This document shows positions 7,232-15,270 of a stretch of DNA of 64,000 nucleotides, piece after piece. Every line of letters begins with the position of its first letter. Within the stretch, counting starts at the first letter, position 1. The notes beneath the pieces are model-generated. The model searched no databases, had not been told where the DNA came from, and was given only the letters and a program-made list of their open reading frames with translations. This DNA is from Hymenobacter polaris (GTDB lineage Bacteria > Bacteroidota > Bacteroidia > Cytophagales > Hymenobacteraceae), in NCBI RefSeq assembly GCF_012927305.1, contig NZ_JABBGH010000003.1, forward strand, positions 248,001 to 312,000, written 5' to 3'. The position numbers and the translations under genes were made by a program.

Positions 7232-8168
7232 CGTGAGGGGCTAGGCCAGGGGTTTGGCGCCCCCGGCGCCCTAGGGCCGTGGGGCCAGCCATGAGCCCCA
7301 CCAGGCTATTTAAGGCGCCGCTTTTCCCCGCTGCCATTTGGCAATTCCTATCTGCCAAACAAGCGGAGGCTTGACGTGGAAACGGTACGCAGACCCGTGT
7401 GGTCAGTGGCGTGCACCAGCGAAAGCAGGGCCTTTCGGTTATTTGCTCCCTAGCAATAGGTGTCGTCGCTGCTGCCTAGGGTTCGTCTTGAGTGGTAATG
7501 GAGCAGCTAGCCGAGCGGCTTATCACTGGCGTGCACCTCGGCCTAGGCCTGCTTCCCGCAAGCCAACGCAAGCTTTTTCCACCGCAGGGACTATGTGGAG
7601 TGGCCTCGCTGGTAAGCTTTTTAGTTGGCCTGGCAGTTAAGCTAGGCGTAGGGCAAGGCTATTGAGTGAAGCCCGCGCTAATCGAATAGATTAAAGCAGG
7701 TATTTCTACGTGTTAAGCTGCTACCAACTGGCTAAAATAGCTTTTTGCGGGTATAGCGGCAGAATTATTGCTCTTACCCAAAAAATGTACTTTCACGTTG
7801 TGTAGCTACGGTTTTAGTGGGGCTACGCAGGTCGATTAATCGTGGTCTCAGCTAAGCTTACTAGCTGGGCCTTACTGCTGCTAAAGATTAGATAATCTGC
7901 GGTAATATCTTAAAGTAATGGTAAAGTTGAGTAGGCTGAAATTCAACAGACTTATAGTAACGTCTCAGTAAGGATATATAGTGAAGGAATAAGACATAAA
8001 ACACCTTATTCCATATTTGCAGAAGTATGAAATATACCTTTTTAAAGAAAAAATGAAATAGCGTTGCATATAAGCAATAATTTTCAATAAATTTTTGATA
8101 GAAAAAAAACTCTTCAGTAATATTGATTACCGCTATGAAACACTCCTCACTCTAACTGCCCTGCTGCT
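7232..8168. other. 937-base intergenic stretch with an AT-rich right half
   Basis: No credible gene is seen. Short open frames (for example 7338-7640) have no family resemblance or ribosome site. Composition shifts from GC-rich to clearly AT-rich after about 7.65 kb, with A and T runs at 8040-8110. The AT-rich part is the likely control region of the sugar transferase at 8169. CCTAGG occurs at 7270, 7477 and 7542 and then not again until 9075. The DNA may be a remnant of transferred or lost genes. Confidence 0.6.
7986..8019 (+). promoter_or_regulatory. operator-like inverted repeat abutting a near-consensus -7 box
   Basis: GGAATAAG (7986-7993) is repeated inverted as CTTATTCC (8005-8012) with an 11-base spacer. 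The second arm shares a base with CATATTTG (8012-8019), which has one mismatch to TAnnTTTG. A regulator binding the repeat would cover the promoter of the transferase at 8169. This is inference from layout only. Confidence 0.3.
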
Positions 8169-8861
8169 ATGACGCTGACGTACGATATTCAAACTGCCTT
8201 CTCCGAAAATGCCACCGCTTCAGCTTCAGTAACCAGTTCCCCAAGCGTATGGCGTAAACCAATTATCCGGCCTTCTACCCGCAAACAGCTTTTTGATTAT
8301 TGCTTCGCAGCTTTAGTCATTATTTTTATCCTTAGCTGGTTTGTGCCCCTGATGGCATTGCTGATTAAGCTGGAGTCCAAAGGGCCCGTGTTTTTTAAGC
8401 AGTTGCGCACGGGGCAGGGTGGGCATCCCTTTTATTGCCTCAAGTTTAGGAGCATGACCCTGAACTCGGAAGCAGACAGCCAGCAGGCCAGAAAGGGGGA
8501 CAACAGAATAACGAAGCTGGGCGCCTTTTTGCGTCAAACCAGCCTTGATGAGTTGCCGCAGTTTATCAACGTGCTGAGGGGTGAAATGTCCATTGTAGGG
8601 CCCCGGCCGCACATGCTGCATCATACGGCCGAATACTCGCAGGCCATCCCTCATTTTATGGACCGGCTCCAAATCCTGCCAGGCATCACCGGCTTGGCGC
8701 AGATATCGGGCTACAGAGGAGAAACCAAGGAAGTGACGGCGATGGAAAATAGGGTGAACGCTGACATTCACTACATTAATAATCGGTCGGCCCAAATGGA
8801 CTTGAAAATTATCGCGTTAACTGTAGCGCAGGTAATTAAAAAGGACTGCAGCGTTTTTTAG
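8169..8861 (+). CDS. undecaprenyl-phosphate sugar phosphotransferase (WcaJ/WbaP catalytic type)
   Basis: 230 residues. A bacterial sugar transferase that moves a hexose-1-phosphate from a nucleotide sugar to undecaprenyl phosphate, the first step of polysaccharide repeat-unit synthesis. It has one membrane segment (CFAALVIIFILSWFVPLMALL, about residues 42-65), then KLESKGPVFFKQLRTGQGG, FYCLKFRSM, the catalytic-loop block TSLDELPQFINVLRGEMSIVGPRP near residue 137 and ILPGITGLAQISGYRG near residue 175. This is the short form lacking the extra N-terminal membrane domain. It stands alone, 19 kb from the main polysaccharide region. Codon use is more AT-rich than most of the window and CCTAGG is absent, which suggests transfer. 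Confidence 0.85.
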   Translation: MTLTYDIQTAFSENATASASVTSSPSVWRKPIIRPSTRKQLFDYCFAALVIIFILSWFVPLMALLIKLESKGPVFFKQLRTGQGGHPFYCLKFRSMTLNSEADSQQARKGDNRITKLGAFLRQTSLDELPQFINVLRGEMSIVGPRPHMLHHTAEYSQAIPHFMDRLQILPGITGLAQISGYRGETKEVTAMENRVNADIHYINNRSAQMDLKIIALTVAQVIKKDCSVF

Positions 8862-8933
8862 GCATCATTACGTTAGCTTATTGAAAAAATAATACTACTT
8901 GTAGCCGCTGACTCGGCAAATCAGTTAAGAAGC

Positions 8934-9001
8934 TTCTAAATCATGAAAGGTCAGCTACCGTAGTCATGAGATGACGGTAGCTGACCTTTCATGATTTAGA
9001 A
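8934..9001. repeat. perfect 28-bp inverted repeat downstream of the sugar transferase
   Basis: Arms 8934-8961 and 8974-9001 are perfect complements with a 12-base loop. It lacks a T-run but is 72 bases past the stop codon, so it may end transcription or protect the mRNA end. The remainder of the gap 8862-9401 shows no credible gene; short frames there have no family features. Confidence 0.7.
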
Positions 9002-9401
9002 TCCAATAAAGCACAGCCGTTGCCGGTTCGTTAAGCTTGGCTCCTTAGCCGCTTGTTGCCTCTGCCCGGCATCCCTAGGCCCGCTGCTAGTTTCTCTGCA
9101 ACCCTAGGCCTCCGCCTCGGCTGCGCCGCCCCAATGGACCCCGGCACGCTGCCTATTAGCCACCGCGAGTTGGCCGTGGCTGCCAGATGCGCAACTTGCG
9201 CTTCCGCGCGAATACCCCCATCCCGTCGCCCTCGAAAAGCTTAACCCCGCCTAGCCCACCGCCCGGCCCCGCCCCGCCGGCATCAGCACCCGCGGCTGCG
9301 ACATGAAGGCCAGCGCTTGTTGATAGCTGAAAACGAGTTGGTGGCAAGCGGCCGCTAAGGGGTACGGGCGCTTTATTGCCGCGCTAGGTAGGTAGGCGCA
9401 A

Positions 9402-10021
9402 GTGGTTTTGGGATATATGGCTGCCTGGCTGATTGTTGCCCTGCTTCTGGCGCTTATCATGGGGCTGCCCTATTCCTTGTACCTCGACAGCCTGAAGCTG
9501 GAACAGCCCGTGGTGACATTCACCGCGCGTATTTGGCGGGAAGCGACGACGCTGGTGCCGCTGCTCGTTTTTCCGGGTATGCTGCTGGGGCCGGCGGGCG
9601 TGATAGTTACCAGGCCAGCCATCAGTTTGCTTGCCGGGCTGAGCGCTTTCGCGCTGACGTTCGTTAGCTTAGGCCTAGGCTTTGTTTTTCTACGGCTGCA
9701 ACTCACCTACTGGCGCCACGACCGGTTCGCTACCCCGACCGTTTACCCCAGGAGCAGCGGGCCGACTACCAGAATAAGGACGTACTGGTAAGCTGTGCCC
9801 TGGCCGACGTGGTGGACATCACCAACTATAGCTCCGGCAGCCGGGGCAGCTACTCCTGCCAGATTTTTACGCTGCGCGATGGCACCGAACTGCTGCTGAC
9901 GTGTTTGATGTATTCGATGCTAGGGCCTGAGGAGCTGCTACCGGACGTGCCGCGCCAAACGGTGCGTAAGTCTGGCGCCTGGCCGCCCGGCGACGAATTA
10001 AATTTCTCAACTTTGTTCTAA
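9402..10021 (+). pseudogene. frameshifted gene: membrane domain plus soluble C-terminal domain
   Basis: The first frame (GTG 9402 or ATG 9417) encodes about four hydrophobic segments up to LTYWRHDRF. At about 9726-9730 the meaningful frame changes. The second frame reads RYPDRLPQEQRADYQNKD and then continues as VVDITNYSSG to LNFSTLF at 10021. A single-base deletion or insertion joins them into one protein of about 205 residues. The family is not recognised. Either the gene is inactive or this is a sequencing error; the break is in TTCGCTACCCC, not a long homopolymer. It ends 22 bases before kbl. Confidence 0.65.
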
Positions 10022-10042
10022 CGTTATCCCCTTCCCCGCCCC

Positions 10043-11296
10043 ATGTACGGAACCCTGCAAGCCGACCTGCAGCAGACGCTGCAAGAAATAAAAAACGCCG
10101 GCCTCTATAAGAAGGAGCGCGTCATTACCTCGCCCCAGGGCGCCGAAATCGACACCCGCGAGGCGGGCGATGTGCTCAACTTCTGCGCCAATAACTACCT
10201 AGGGCTCAGCTCGCACCCTGAGGTCATCAAGGCCGCCAAGGAAACCATCGATACCCACGGCTACGGCATGTCATCGGTGCGCTTTATCTGCGGCACCCAG
10301 GATATTCATAAGGAACTGGAAGCCAAGCTGGCCGAATTTCTGGGCACCGAGGACACCATTCTCTACGCCGCCGCCTTCGACGCCAACGGCGGGGTGTTCG
10401 AGCCGTTGTTTGACGAGCGCGACGCCATTATTTCCGACGCCCTCAACCACGCTAGCATCATCGACGGCGTGCGCCTGTGCAAGGCCCAGCGCTACCGCTA
10501 CCAGCACAACGACATGGCCGACCTGGAAAAGCAGCTGCAGGACGCGGTGGCCAAGGGTACGCGCCACCGCATCATCGTCACCGACGGCTCGTTCTCGATG
10601 GATGGCACCATCGCGCAGCTCGACAAAATCTGCGACCTGGCCGATGAGTACCAGGCCCTGGTGATGATAGATGAGTGCCACTCGATGGGCTTTTTGGGCA
10701 AAACCGGGCGCGGCACCCACGAGTACCGCCATGTGATGGGCCGCGTGGACATCATTACGGGCACCTTGGGCAAAGCCCTAGGGGGCGCCATGGGCGGCTT
10801 CACCAGCGGGCGCAAGGAAATAATCGAACTGCTGCGCCAGCGCTCGCGTCCCTACCTGTTCAGTAACACCCTAGCGCCGGCCATCGTGGGCGCCAGCCTG
10901 CGCGTGCTGGAGCTGCTCACCGAAAGCACCGCGCTGCGCGACCAGCTCGAAGAAAACACCAAGTATTTCCGCCAGCACATGACGGCGGCCGGCTTCGATA
11001 TCACGCCCGGCGAGCACCCCATCGTGCCCGTTATGCTCTACGACGCCAAGCTGGCCCAGGACTTTGCGGCTAAGATGCTCGACGAGGGTATTTACGTGGT
11101 GGGCTTCTACTACCCGGTGGTGCCCCAGGGTAAGGCCCGCATCCGAGTGCAGCTTTCGGCCGCCCACACCCGTGCGCAGCTCGACAAGGCCATTGCCGCC
11201 TTCACGAAAGTGGGGCGCGAGCTGGGCACGCTCAAAGACAAAGCGGCGGAAGCGGCGGCTCCCAGCGGGCCGCAAGTGGTGCAAAACACCCCCTAG
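10043..11296 (+). CDS. kbl: glycine C-acetyltransferase (2-amino-3-ketobutyrate CoA ligase)
   Basis: 417 residues. A PLP enzyme that cleaves 2-amino-3-oxobutyrate with CoA to glycine and acetyl-CoA, the second step of threonine breakdown. Visible are NNYLGLSSHPEV near residue 50, GYGMSSVRFICGTQDIHKELE near residue 74, TDGSFSMDG near residue 179, IDECHSMGFLG near residue 211 and the PLP-lysine motif TGTLGKALGGAMGG near residue 240. The length is about 20 residues above the usual 398 because of an Ala-rich tail. The partner dehydrogenase lies at 6188-7186. It ends in a strong hairpin at 11315-11364. Confidence 0.93.
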   Translation: MYGTLQADLQQTLQEIKNAGLYKKERVITSPQGAEIDTREAGDVLNFCANNYLGLSSHPEVIKAAKETIDTHGYGMSSVRFICGTQDIHKELEAKLAEFLGTEDTILYAAAFDANGGVFEPLFDERDAIISDALNHASIIDGVRLCKAQRYRYQHNDMADLEKQLQDAVAKGTRHRIIVTDGSFSMDGTIAQLDKICDLADEYQALVMIDECHSMGFLGKTGRGTHEYRHVMGRVDIITGTLGKALGGAMGGFTSGRKEIIELLRQRSRPYLFSNTLAPAIVGASLRVLELLTESTALRDQLEENTKYFRQHMTAAGFDITPGEHPIVPVMLYDAKLAQDFAAKMLDEGIYVVGFYYPVVPQGKARIRVQLSAAHTRAQLDKAIAAFTKVGRELGTLKDKAAEAAAPSGPQVVQNTP

Positions 11297-11314
11297 GCCT
11301 CGGCGGGCTGCCCG

Positions 11315-11364
11315 CAGAAAGCCCCCGTTTCGCAGCGCATAGCGAGCGAAACGGGGGCTTTCTG
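11315..11364. terminator. 19-bp perfect hairpin between kbl and the KGG gene
   Basis: Arms 11315-11333 and 11346-11364 are perfect complements with AAAGCCCCC and GGGGGCTTT cores. It separates two convergent genes (kbl ends at 11296, the KGG gene ends at 11389), so it can serve both. Confidence 0.7.
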
Positions 11365-11388
11365 TGCTTGGGCAGGACTAGCGCGGGG

Positions 11389-11655
11389 CTAGGCTACCTT
11401 GGCGCGGGCAGGGCCGCGGCGGCTGGTGAGGCCGCCTTTGCGCCCGGCGGCGCGCGCTTCTTCGGGAGTCCATTTGTGGCCCTGGCCGCTGGCGTGCGAG
11501 GCCTTGCCGCCTTGGCTGGCAATGCGGCGCTGCTCGCTGGGGTCCATGCTGGCAAAGCCCCGGCGGCTGGTACGGTTGGTTTCGCCGATGCGGGTAGCGG
11601 GGCGAGTTTTGGTGGTGGCGCGAGTAGCCGGCGTGGCGGTCTGTTTGATAGCCAT
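11389..11655 (-). CDS. KGG-motif stress-type protein
   Basis: 88 residues, very basic and hydrophilic. It carries the motif found in YciG/GsiB-like general stress proteins: SRRGFASMDPSEQRRIASQG followed by GKASHASGQGHKW and EEARAAGRKGG. The N-terminal 30 residues are Thr/Ala/Arg-rich and may bind nucleic acid or be disordered. Such proteins are linked to stationary phase, desiccation and general stress in other bacteria; that role here is inference from the family. It is a single-gene unit. Confidence 0.7.
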   Translation of the reverse strand: MAIKQTATPATRATTKTRPATRIGETNRTSRRGFASMDPSEQRRIASQGGKASHASGQGHKWTPEEARAAGRKGGLTSRRGPARAKVA

Positions 11656-11827
11656 GAGTGAAAAGTAGGTGAAGAAAAAGAGGACGATATGGCAGCCTTA
11701 CTGTGCTGGTTAGGCGGCTGTCATTTCAGGAACTAAAGAAACGAAATTAAATCTAACTTTTTCTAAAAAAAGTGATTCTTGTCAAAAAAATTACTCATTT
11801 ATACGGAATTAATGCTGATTAATCTAA

Positions 11828-11882
11828 AAAAGCTCCTCCATATTTGCCTCAAGGTAAGTTTGGCAAGCACGGAGGAGCTTTT
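11828..11882 (-). terminator. orphan terminator-like hairpin between divergent genes
   Basis: AAAAGCTCCTCC (11828-11839) pairs with GGAGGAGCTTTT (11871-11882), and an inner TTGCC/GGCAA stem adds stability. Read on the minus strand it ends in TTTTTT, as an intrinsic terminator should. It lies upstream of both neighbouring genes (start 11655 minus and start 11992 plus), so neither needs it. Within the 336-base gap 11656-11991 nothing else is recognisable apart from the -7 box at 11956. Confidence 0.5.
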
Positions 11883-11955
11883 CGGAAGCAGGTATAAATA
11901 CTACTTTTTAGTAAAAAAAGCCCGTTGGGTGCTCCAAATCAATCTTTTTATCTTA

Positions 11956-11963
11956 TAAATTTG
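11956..11963 (+). promoter_or_regulatory. -7 box TAAATTTG of the STAS-like gene
   Basis: Exact match to TAnnTTTG, 28 bases before the ATG at 11992, in an AT-rich leader. A TTG lies at 11925, but the spacing (28 bases) is longer than usual, so the -33 element is unclear. Confidence 0.45.
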
Positions 11964-11991
11964 CGCACTACTTCGTTCTTCTACCGCTGCT

Positions 11992-12387
11992 ATGAGTAAC
12001 ACTTTCTTTCTATTGGTACTACCCCAGCGCAGCTTGACCATCCACATTGGAAGCTGCCGCAATCAAGTAGGGTTTAGCTTGCGCGGCAGCTGCGTGTCGG
12101 CCACCGACGCGGCTCAGCTAGCCCGCGCCACCCAGCATATTCTGGCCCGCGCATCTCCGCAGGCCTGGGTCGATTGCCAGCAGCTAAGCTCGCTCACCTG
12201 GCTGGGGCAGCGCGCCCTGATGGAAGCCGACCGCGCCTGCCGCGACGCCGGCACGACGCTCTACTGGTGCGGCCTTTCGCCCCGCCTGCTCCGCCAGCTG
12301 CGCGCCGGCGGCCTGGAGCACGTTATGCGCCTGATGCCCGCCGAATCGTTTGGGGGGCCCCGCTTTCTGCTGCCCGCCGCCAACTAG
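11992..12387 (+). CDS. STAS-domain-like protein lacking the usual phosphorylated Ser
   Basis: 131 residues. The C-terminal two-thirds follows the pattern of anti-sigma-factor antagonists: AWVDCQQLSSLTWLGQRALMEADRACRDAG and then TTLYWCGLSPRLLRQL, where the family has a strand, a DSSG turn and a helix, then L.L.GL.P.V...L. At the DSSG position this protein has TWLG, with no Ser-Ser or Asp-Ser pair. Regulation by a serine kinase of the SpoIIAB type is therefore unlikely at that site. No anti-sigma or phosphatase gene is adjacent. I am fairly sure of the fold and not of any role. Confidence 0.55.
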   Translation: MSNTFFLLVLPQRSLTIHIGSCRNQVGFSLRGSCVSATDAAQLARATQHILARASPQAWVDCQQLSSLTWLGQRALMEADRACRDAGTTLYWCGLSPRLLRQLRAGGLEHVMRLMPAESFGGPRFLLPAAN

Positions 12388-12528
12388 CGCGCTGGGTGGC
12401 CGGCCTGATGCGCGGCCACAGTTAGCCAAAGGCCGCATGGGCAAGCGCCTAGGCCTCGTGCGCTGCCAAAGCGGCCGGCTATTAGCCAGCGGCAAGTAGC
12501 CGTGGGCAGGGGAAAAGCGCTAGCTTGC

Positions 12529-13374
12529 TTAGGGGCGGGCGGCCGGCTGGCTACCAAGGGCGGGGCGGGTAGCGGCGGGCAGGTTCTGGCCCAGCCAGTC
12601 GCTCAGGCGGGTTTTTAGCTCGGCGGGGGTAAGGCCGCGCAGTATTTCGCCGTGGCGCACCAGGCTCATCTGGCCGGTTTCCTCACTCACTACCAGCACA
12701 ATCGCGTCGGTGGCTTCGGTGAGGCCTAGGGCCGCGCGGTGGCGCAAGCCCAGGGCCGCCGGCACCGCCGGGTTTTGGCTCACGGGCAAAATGCAGCGGG
12801 CGGCCTGCAGGCGGCCCTGCGTCACGATGACGGCCCCGTCGTGCAGGGGCGAGGTTTTGTTGAAGATGGCCAGCAGCAGCCGCTTGCTGGCCTCGGCATC
12901 GAGGCGGTCGCCCGACTCGGCGTAGCTGCTCAGGTCGGAAACCTGGCTGAAGCAGATGAGGGCACCGGTATCCTTGCTGGCCAGGCTTTTGGCGGCCTCT
13001 ACGTAGGGCAGCACGCTAAAGGCGGCGGCGGTGGGCCGGGTGGGCCGGCGCCACCAGCCCAGCGGCCCCCCACCTTCGAGCGCCACCTTGCCCAAGCCCA
13101 ACAGGAAGCGCCGGATTTCCTGCTGAAACAGAATGATGCTGGCCAGCACCCCCACGCTCACAAACTCATCCAGGATGCCCGAGAGCAGGCCCAGACCCAG
13201 CGCATTTACTATCAGGTAGATAAGGTAGACGCTGAGCAACCCCAGGGCCACGTTGAGCGCCACCGAACCGCGCAGCAGCTTGTACACCTGGTAGAGCAAC
13301 AAGGTGACCAGCAGCACATCGAGGACATCGACCAGCCCGACGCGCAAAAAATGAAACGGGTAGGGGAGCGTCAA
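12529..13374 (-). CDS. cdaA: diadenylate cyclase CdaA (c-di-AMP synthase)
   Basis: 281 residues. A membrane-bound DAC-domain enzyme that condenses two ATP into cyclic di-AMP. The N-terminal region (about residues 10-80) has three hydrophobic segments. The catalytic domain carries the DGA motif in SPLHDGAVIV near residue 176 and the RHR motif in LGLRHRAALGL near residue 210. The block FQQEIRRFLLGLG after the membrane part is typical of CdaA. A Gly/Trp/Arg/Pro-rich insertion around residue 105 precedes the catalytic domain. No cdaR regulator is adjacent. Known roles of c-di-AMP in other bacteria are osmotic and envelope control; that role is not testable here. Confidence 0.92.
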   Translation of the reverse strand: MTLPYPFHFLRVGLVDVLDVLLVTLLLYQVYKLLRGSVALNVALGLLSVYLIYLIVNALGLGLLSGILDEFVSVGVLASIILFQQEIRRFLLGLGKVALEGGGPLGWWRRPTRPTAAAFSVLPYVEAAKSLASKDTGALICFSQVSDLSSYAESGDRLDAEASKRLLLAIFNKTSPLHDGAVIVTQGRLQAARCILPVSQNPAVPAALGLRHRAALGLTEATDAIVLVVSEETGQMSLVRHGEILRGLTPAELKTRLSDWLGQNLPAATRPALGSQPAARP

Positions 13375-13511
13375 AGGGAAGCGAAGGTTGGCACTACAAA
13401 GTAAAGCATAGGATTCTTCCTATAAAAGCCGAACGGCAGGCCCAGCCACCGATAACGGGTCCCGTTCCTATCCAATTTTGCCCTAGGCCCCCCGCGCTGG
13501 CCAAAGGCGCC

Positions 13512-14360
13512 TCAGAGCCAGTACGCGGCGGCCTGCACCAGCAAAACCCCATCGGCCAGCAGGGCGAAGAAATAGTCGCTGCGCGTGTCGCGGGCCACGG
13601 CAATAACCCAGGCGGCCAGCGCGGCCGGCAGCACCACCACCACCGGGCTGACGCCGCGCCCCAGGCCCAGCGCCACCGCCCCGGCCAGCAGCCCCAGGGC
13701 CACGGTCTTGGCGCCGCCCACGCCCAGCACCACCGGCAGCGTGGGCAAGCCAGTTAGGTTGTCGCGGCTGTAGTCGCGGATGTCGAACACAATGGCCAGG
13801 GCCGACACCAGTAGAAAGCGCTGCAGCAGCAGCCATTTTAAGGAGCCTAGGGGCTGGTGCAGCGCCAAGGCCGGCAGCTCCACCGTGACGAGCGACCACA
13901 CGCCGGCAATGAGAAACACCTTGAGCAGCGGCACCTCGCGTACGGCCCGCCAGCGGCCGCGCCAGGGCAGCAGCGGCAGCGAGTAGCCCAGGGCCAGCGC
14001 CGCCAGCGGCAGCAGCAGCGGCAGGTAGTGCAGCCAGCCATCGAGCAGCAGCAGGGCGGCCCCGGCCAGCGCCGCCGCGCCCGCCAGCGCCGCCAGCGGC
14101 CAGCGGTGCGCCCGCTGCCAGGCCTTGCGCCCCGAAGCACCCGCCGGCTGCCGGTGCTTGAAGGGCAGCACCGCATCGAGGTTGTAGGTGAGCAGCGTGA
14201 CGGCGAACACCAGCCCCATGACGTGGCGCCCGGCCGGGCCAAAGCCGCCCGGCAACTGCCGCAGCGCCACCGCCGTTTGGGCCGCGGCGGCCAGCGCCAG
14301 CCAGATGCTGCTAAACAGCAGCGCATCGAGCAGGCGCAAAAGCAGCGGGCGGCGGGGCAT
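13512..14360 (-). CDS. UbiA-like prenyltransferase-family membrane protein
   Basis: 282 residues with about eight hydrophobic segments. The pattern fits UbiA-type membrane prenyltransferases. A degenerate first Asp-rich region is seen as YNLDAVLPFKHRQ near residue 59, and the second as FDIRDYSRDNLTGLPTLP near residue 192 (Asp at positions 1, 4 and 8). Because the first motif lacks the usual NxxxDxxxD, activity on a standard substrate is uncertain. The gene is extremely rich in G+C and in Leu/Ala. It sits on the same strand as ppa and cdaA but with gaps of over 130 bases, so operon membership is doubtful. Confidence 0.55.
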   Translation of the reverse strand: MPRRPLLLRLLDALLFSSIWLALAAAAQTAVALRQLPGGFGPAGRHVMGLVFAVTLLTYNLDAVLPFKHRQPAGASGRKAWQRAHRWPLAALAGAAALAGAALLLLDGWLHYLPLLLPLAALALGYSLPLLPWRGRWRAVREVPLLKVFLIAGVWSLVTVELPALALHQPLGSLKWLLLQRFLLVSALAIVFDIRDYSRDNLTGLPTLPVVLGVGGAKTVALGLLAGAVALGLGRGVSPVVVVLPAALAAWVIAVARDTRSDYFFALLADGVLLVQAAAYWL

Positions 14361-14424
14361 GGGGGACAGTGACTAGTGGTTAGTGACTAATGAGGCGGCG
14401 ATAAAACTGGCGCGGGCCCCAAAA

Positions 14425-14516
14425 AGAACGTCATGCTGAGCTTGCCGAAGCATCTCTACCGAACGATACCCTAGGGGCGCGGTAGAGATGCTTCGGCAAG
14501 CTCAGCATGACGTTCT
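14425..14516. repeat. dispersed palindrome, copy 1 (37-bp perfect arms)
   Basis: Arms 14425-14461 and 14480-14516 are perfect complements. The arm contains CGTCATGCTGAGCTTGCCGA followed by AGCATCTCTACCG. The same core recurs at 24528-24682 and 42067-42165. The loop holds CCCTAGGGG. It lies between the UbiA-like gene and ppa, 24 bases past the ppa stop, and may act as a terminator or REP-like element. Confidence 0.9.
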
Positions 14517-14540
14517 GGTACCCTTACGGGTCGCTAGGGC

Positions 14541-15137
14541 TTAGGCGTTGTCCTTGCTTTCGCCGTTCTCGCTCTCCACCAGGTCCGACGACTGCTGGCG
14601 GTCGCTGAAGGTTTCGTTGTAAAGCTTGATGCTGTCGTTGATAATGCGGTAGGCATCCTCGCGGCCCAGGAACTGCTTTACTTCTACGTGCTTATTCTCC
14701 AGGGCTTTGTAGTCTTCAAAGAAGCGCTGCATCTCGCGCATTAGGTAGGGCGGCAGGTCGGCCAGCTCGTTGTAGTGGTTCACGCTCACGTCGTGGGCGG
14801 CCACGGCAATAATCTTGTCGTCCTCCTCGTCCTGGTCCAGCATCTGCATCACGCCAATCACCTTGGCTTCGACCACGCACATGTGCGGAATATCCACCGA
14901 GCACAGCACCAGAATATCGAGCGGGTCTTTGTCGTCGCAGTAGGTGCGCGGAATGAAGCCGTAGGCGGCCGGGTAGTGCACGGCCGAAAACAGCACACGG
15001 TCGAGCTTGAGCAGGCCGCTGTCTTTGTCCAGCTCGTACTTGCCCTTGCTGCCCTTCGGAATCTCGATGATGCCCGTTACCGTTTGCGGCGCGTTCTCGC
15101 CGGTCGTGACGTCGTGCCAGGGGTTAAACTTATCCAT
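14541..15137 (-). CDS. ppa: inorganic pyrophosphatase, family I
   Basis: 198 residues. Hydrolyses diphosphate to two phosphates in the cytoplasm, pulling biosynthetic reactions forward. Visible are EIPKGSKGKYELDKDSGLLKLDR near residue 25, YPAAYGFIPRTYCDDKDPLDILVL near residue 55 (this includes the metal-binding DKDPLD signature) and DIPHMCVVEAKVIGVMQMLD. The C-terminal 20 residues are acidic and specific to this lineage. The length is slightly above the bacterial norm of about 175-180. It is flanked by a dispersed palindrome downstream. Confidence 0.95.
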   Translation of the reverse strand: MDKFNPWHDVTTGENAPQTVTGIIEIPKGSKGKYELDKDSGLLKLDRVLFSAVHYPAAYGFIPRTYCDDKDPLDILVLCSVDIPHMCVVEAKVIGVMQMLDQDEEDDKIIAVAAHDVSVNHYNELADLPPYLMREMQRFFEDYKALENKHVEVKQFLGREDAYRIINDSIKLYNETFSDRQQSSDLVESENGESKDNA

Positions 15138-15270
15138 TAATGGAGGGGGGAAGTTGTTTGTTTTAAGAAGAAGTAAGCGCAGTACGGAAATCAGCCCGGC
15201 GTGGCGAAACCCCCGCGGCTGATTAGCCGCGCAAGATACCGCCGCCGCGGGCTTGGCCGCGCATCCGGCC

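Noticed and set aside
7338..7640. Possible 100-residue gene in the 7.2-8.2 kb gap
   Set aside because: No family resemblance, signal, ribosome site or promoter box; amino-acid make-up is irregular (many Arg, Trp, Pro and Ser).
9053..9347. Short frames on both strands between the sugar transferase and the frameshifted gene
   Set aside because: Low-complexity products without motifs; neither strand shows codon bias like the neighbours.
13512..14360. Assigning a specific UbiA function (menaquinone or heme O synthesis)
   Set aside because: The first Asp-rich motif is degraded and no pathway neighbour is present, so only the family can be named.
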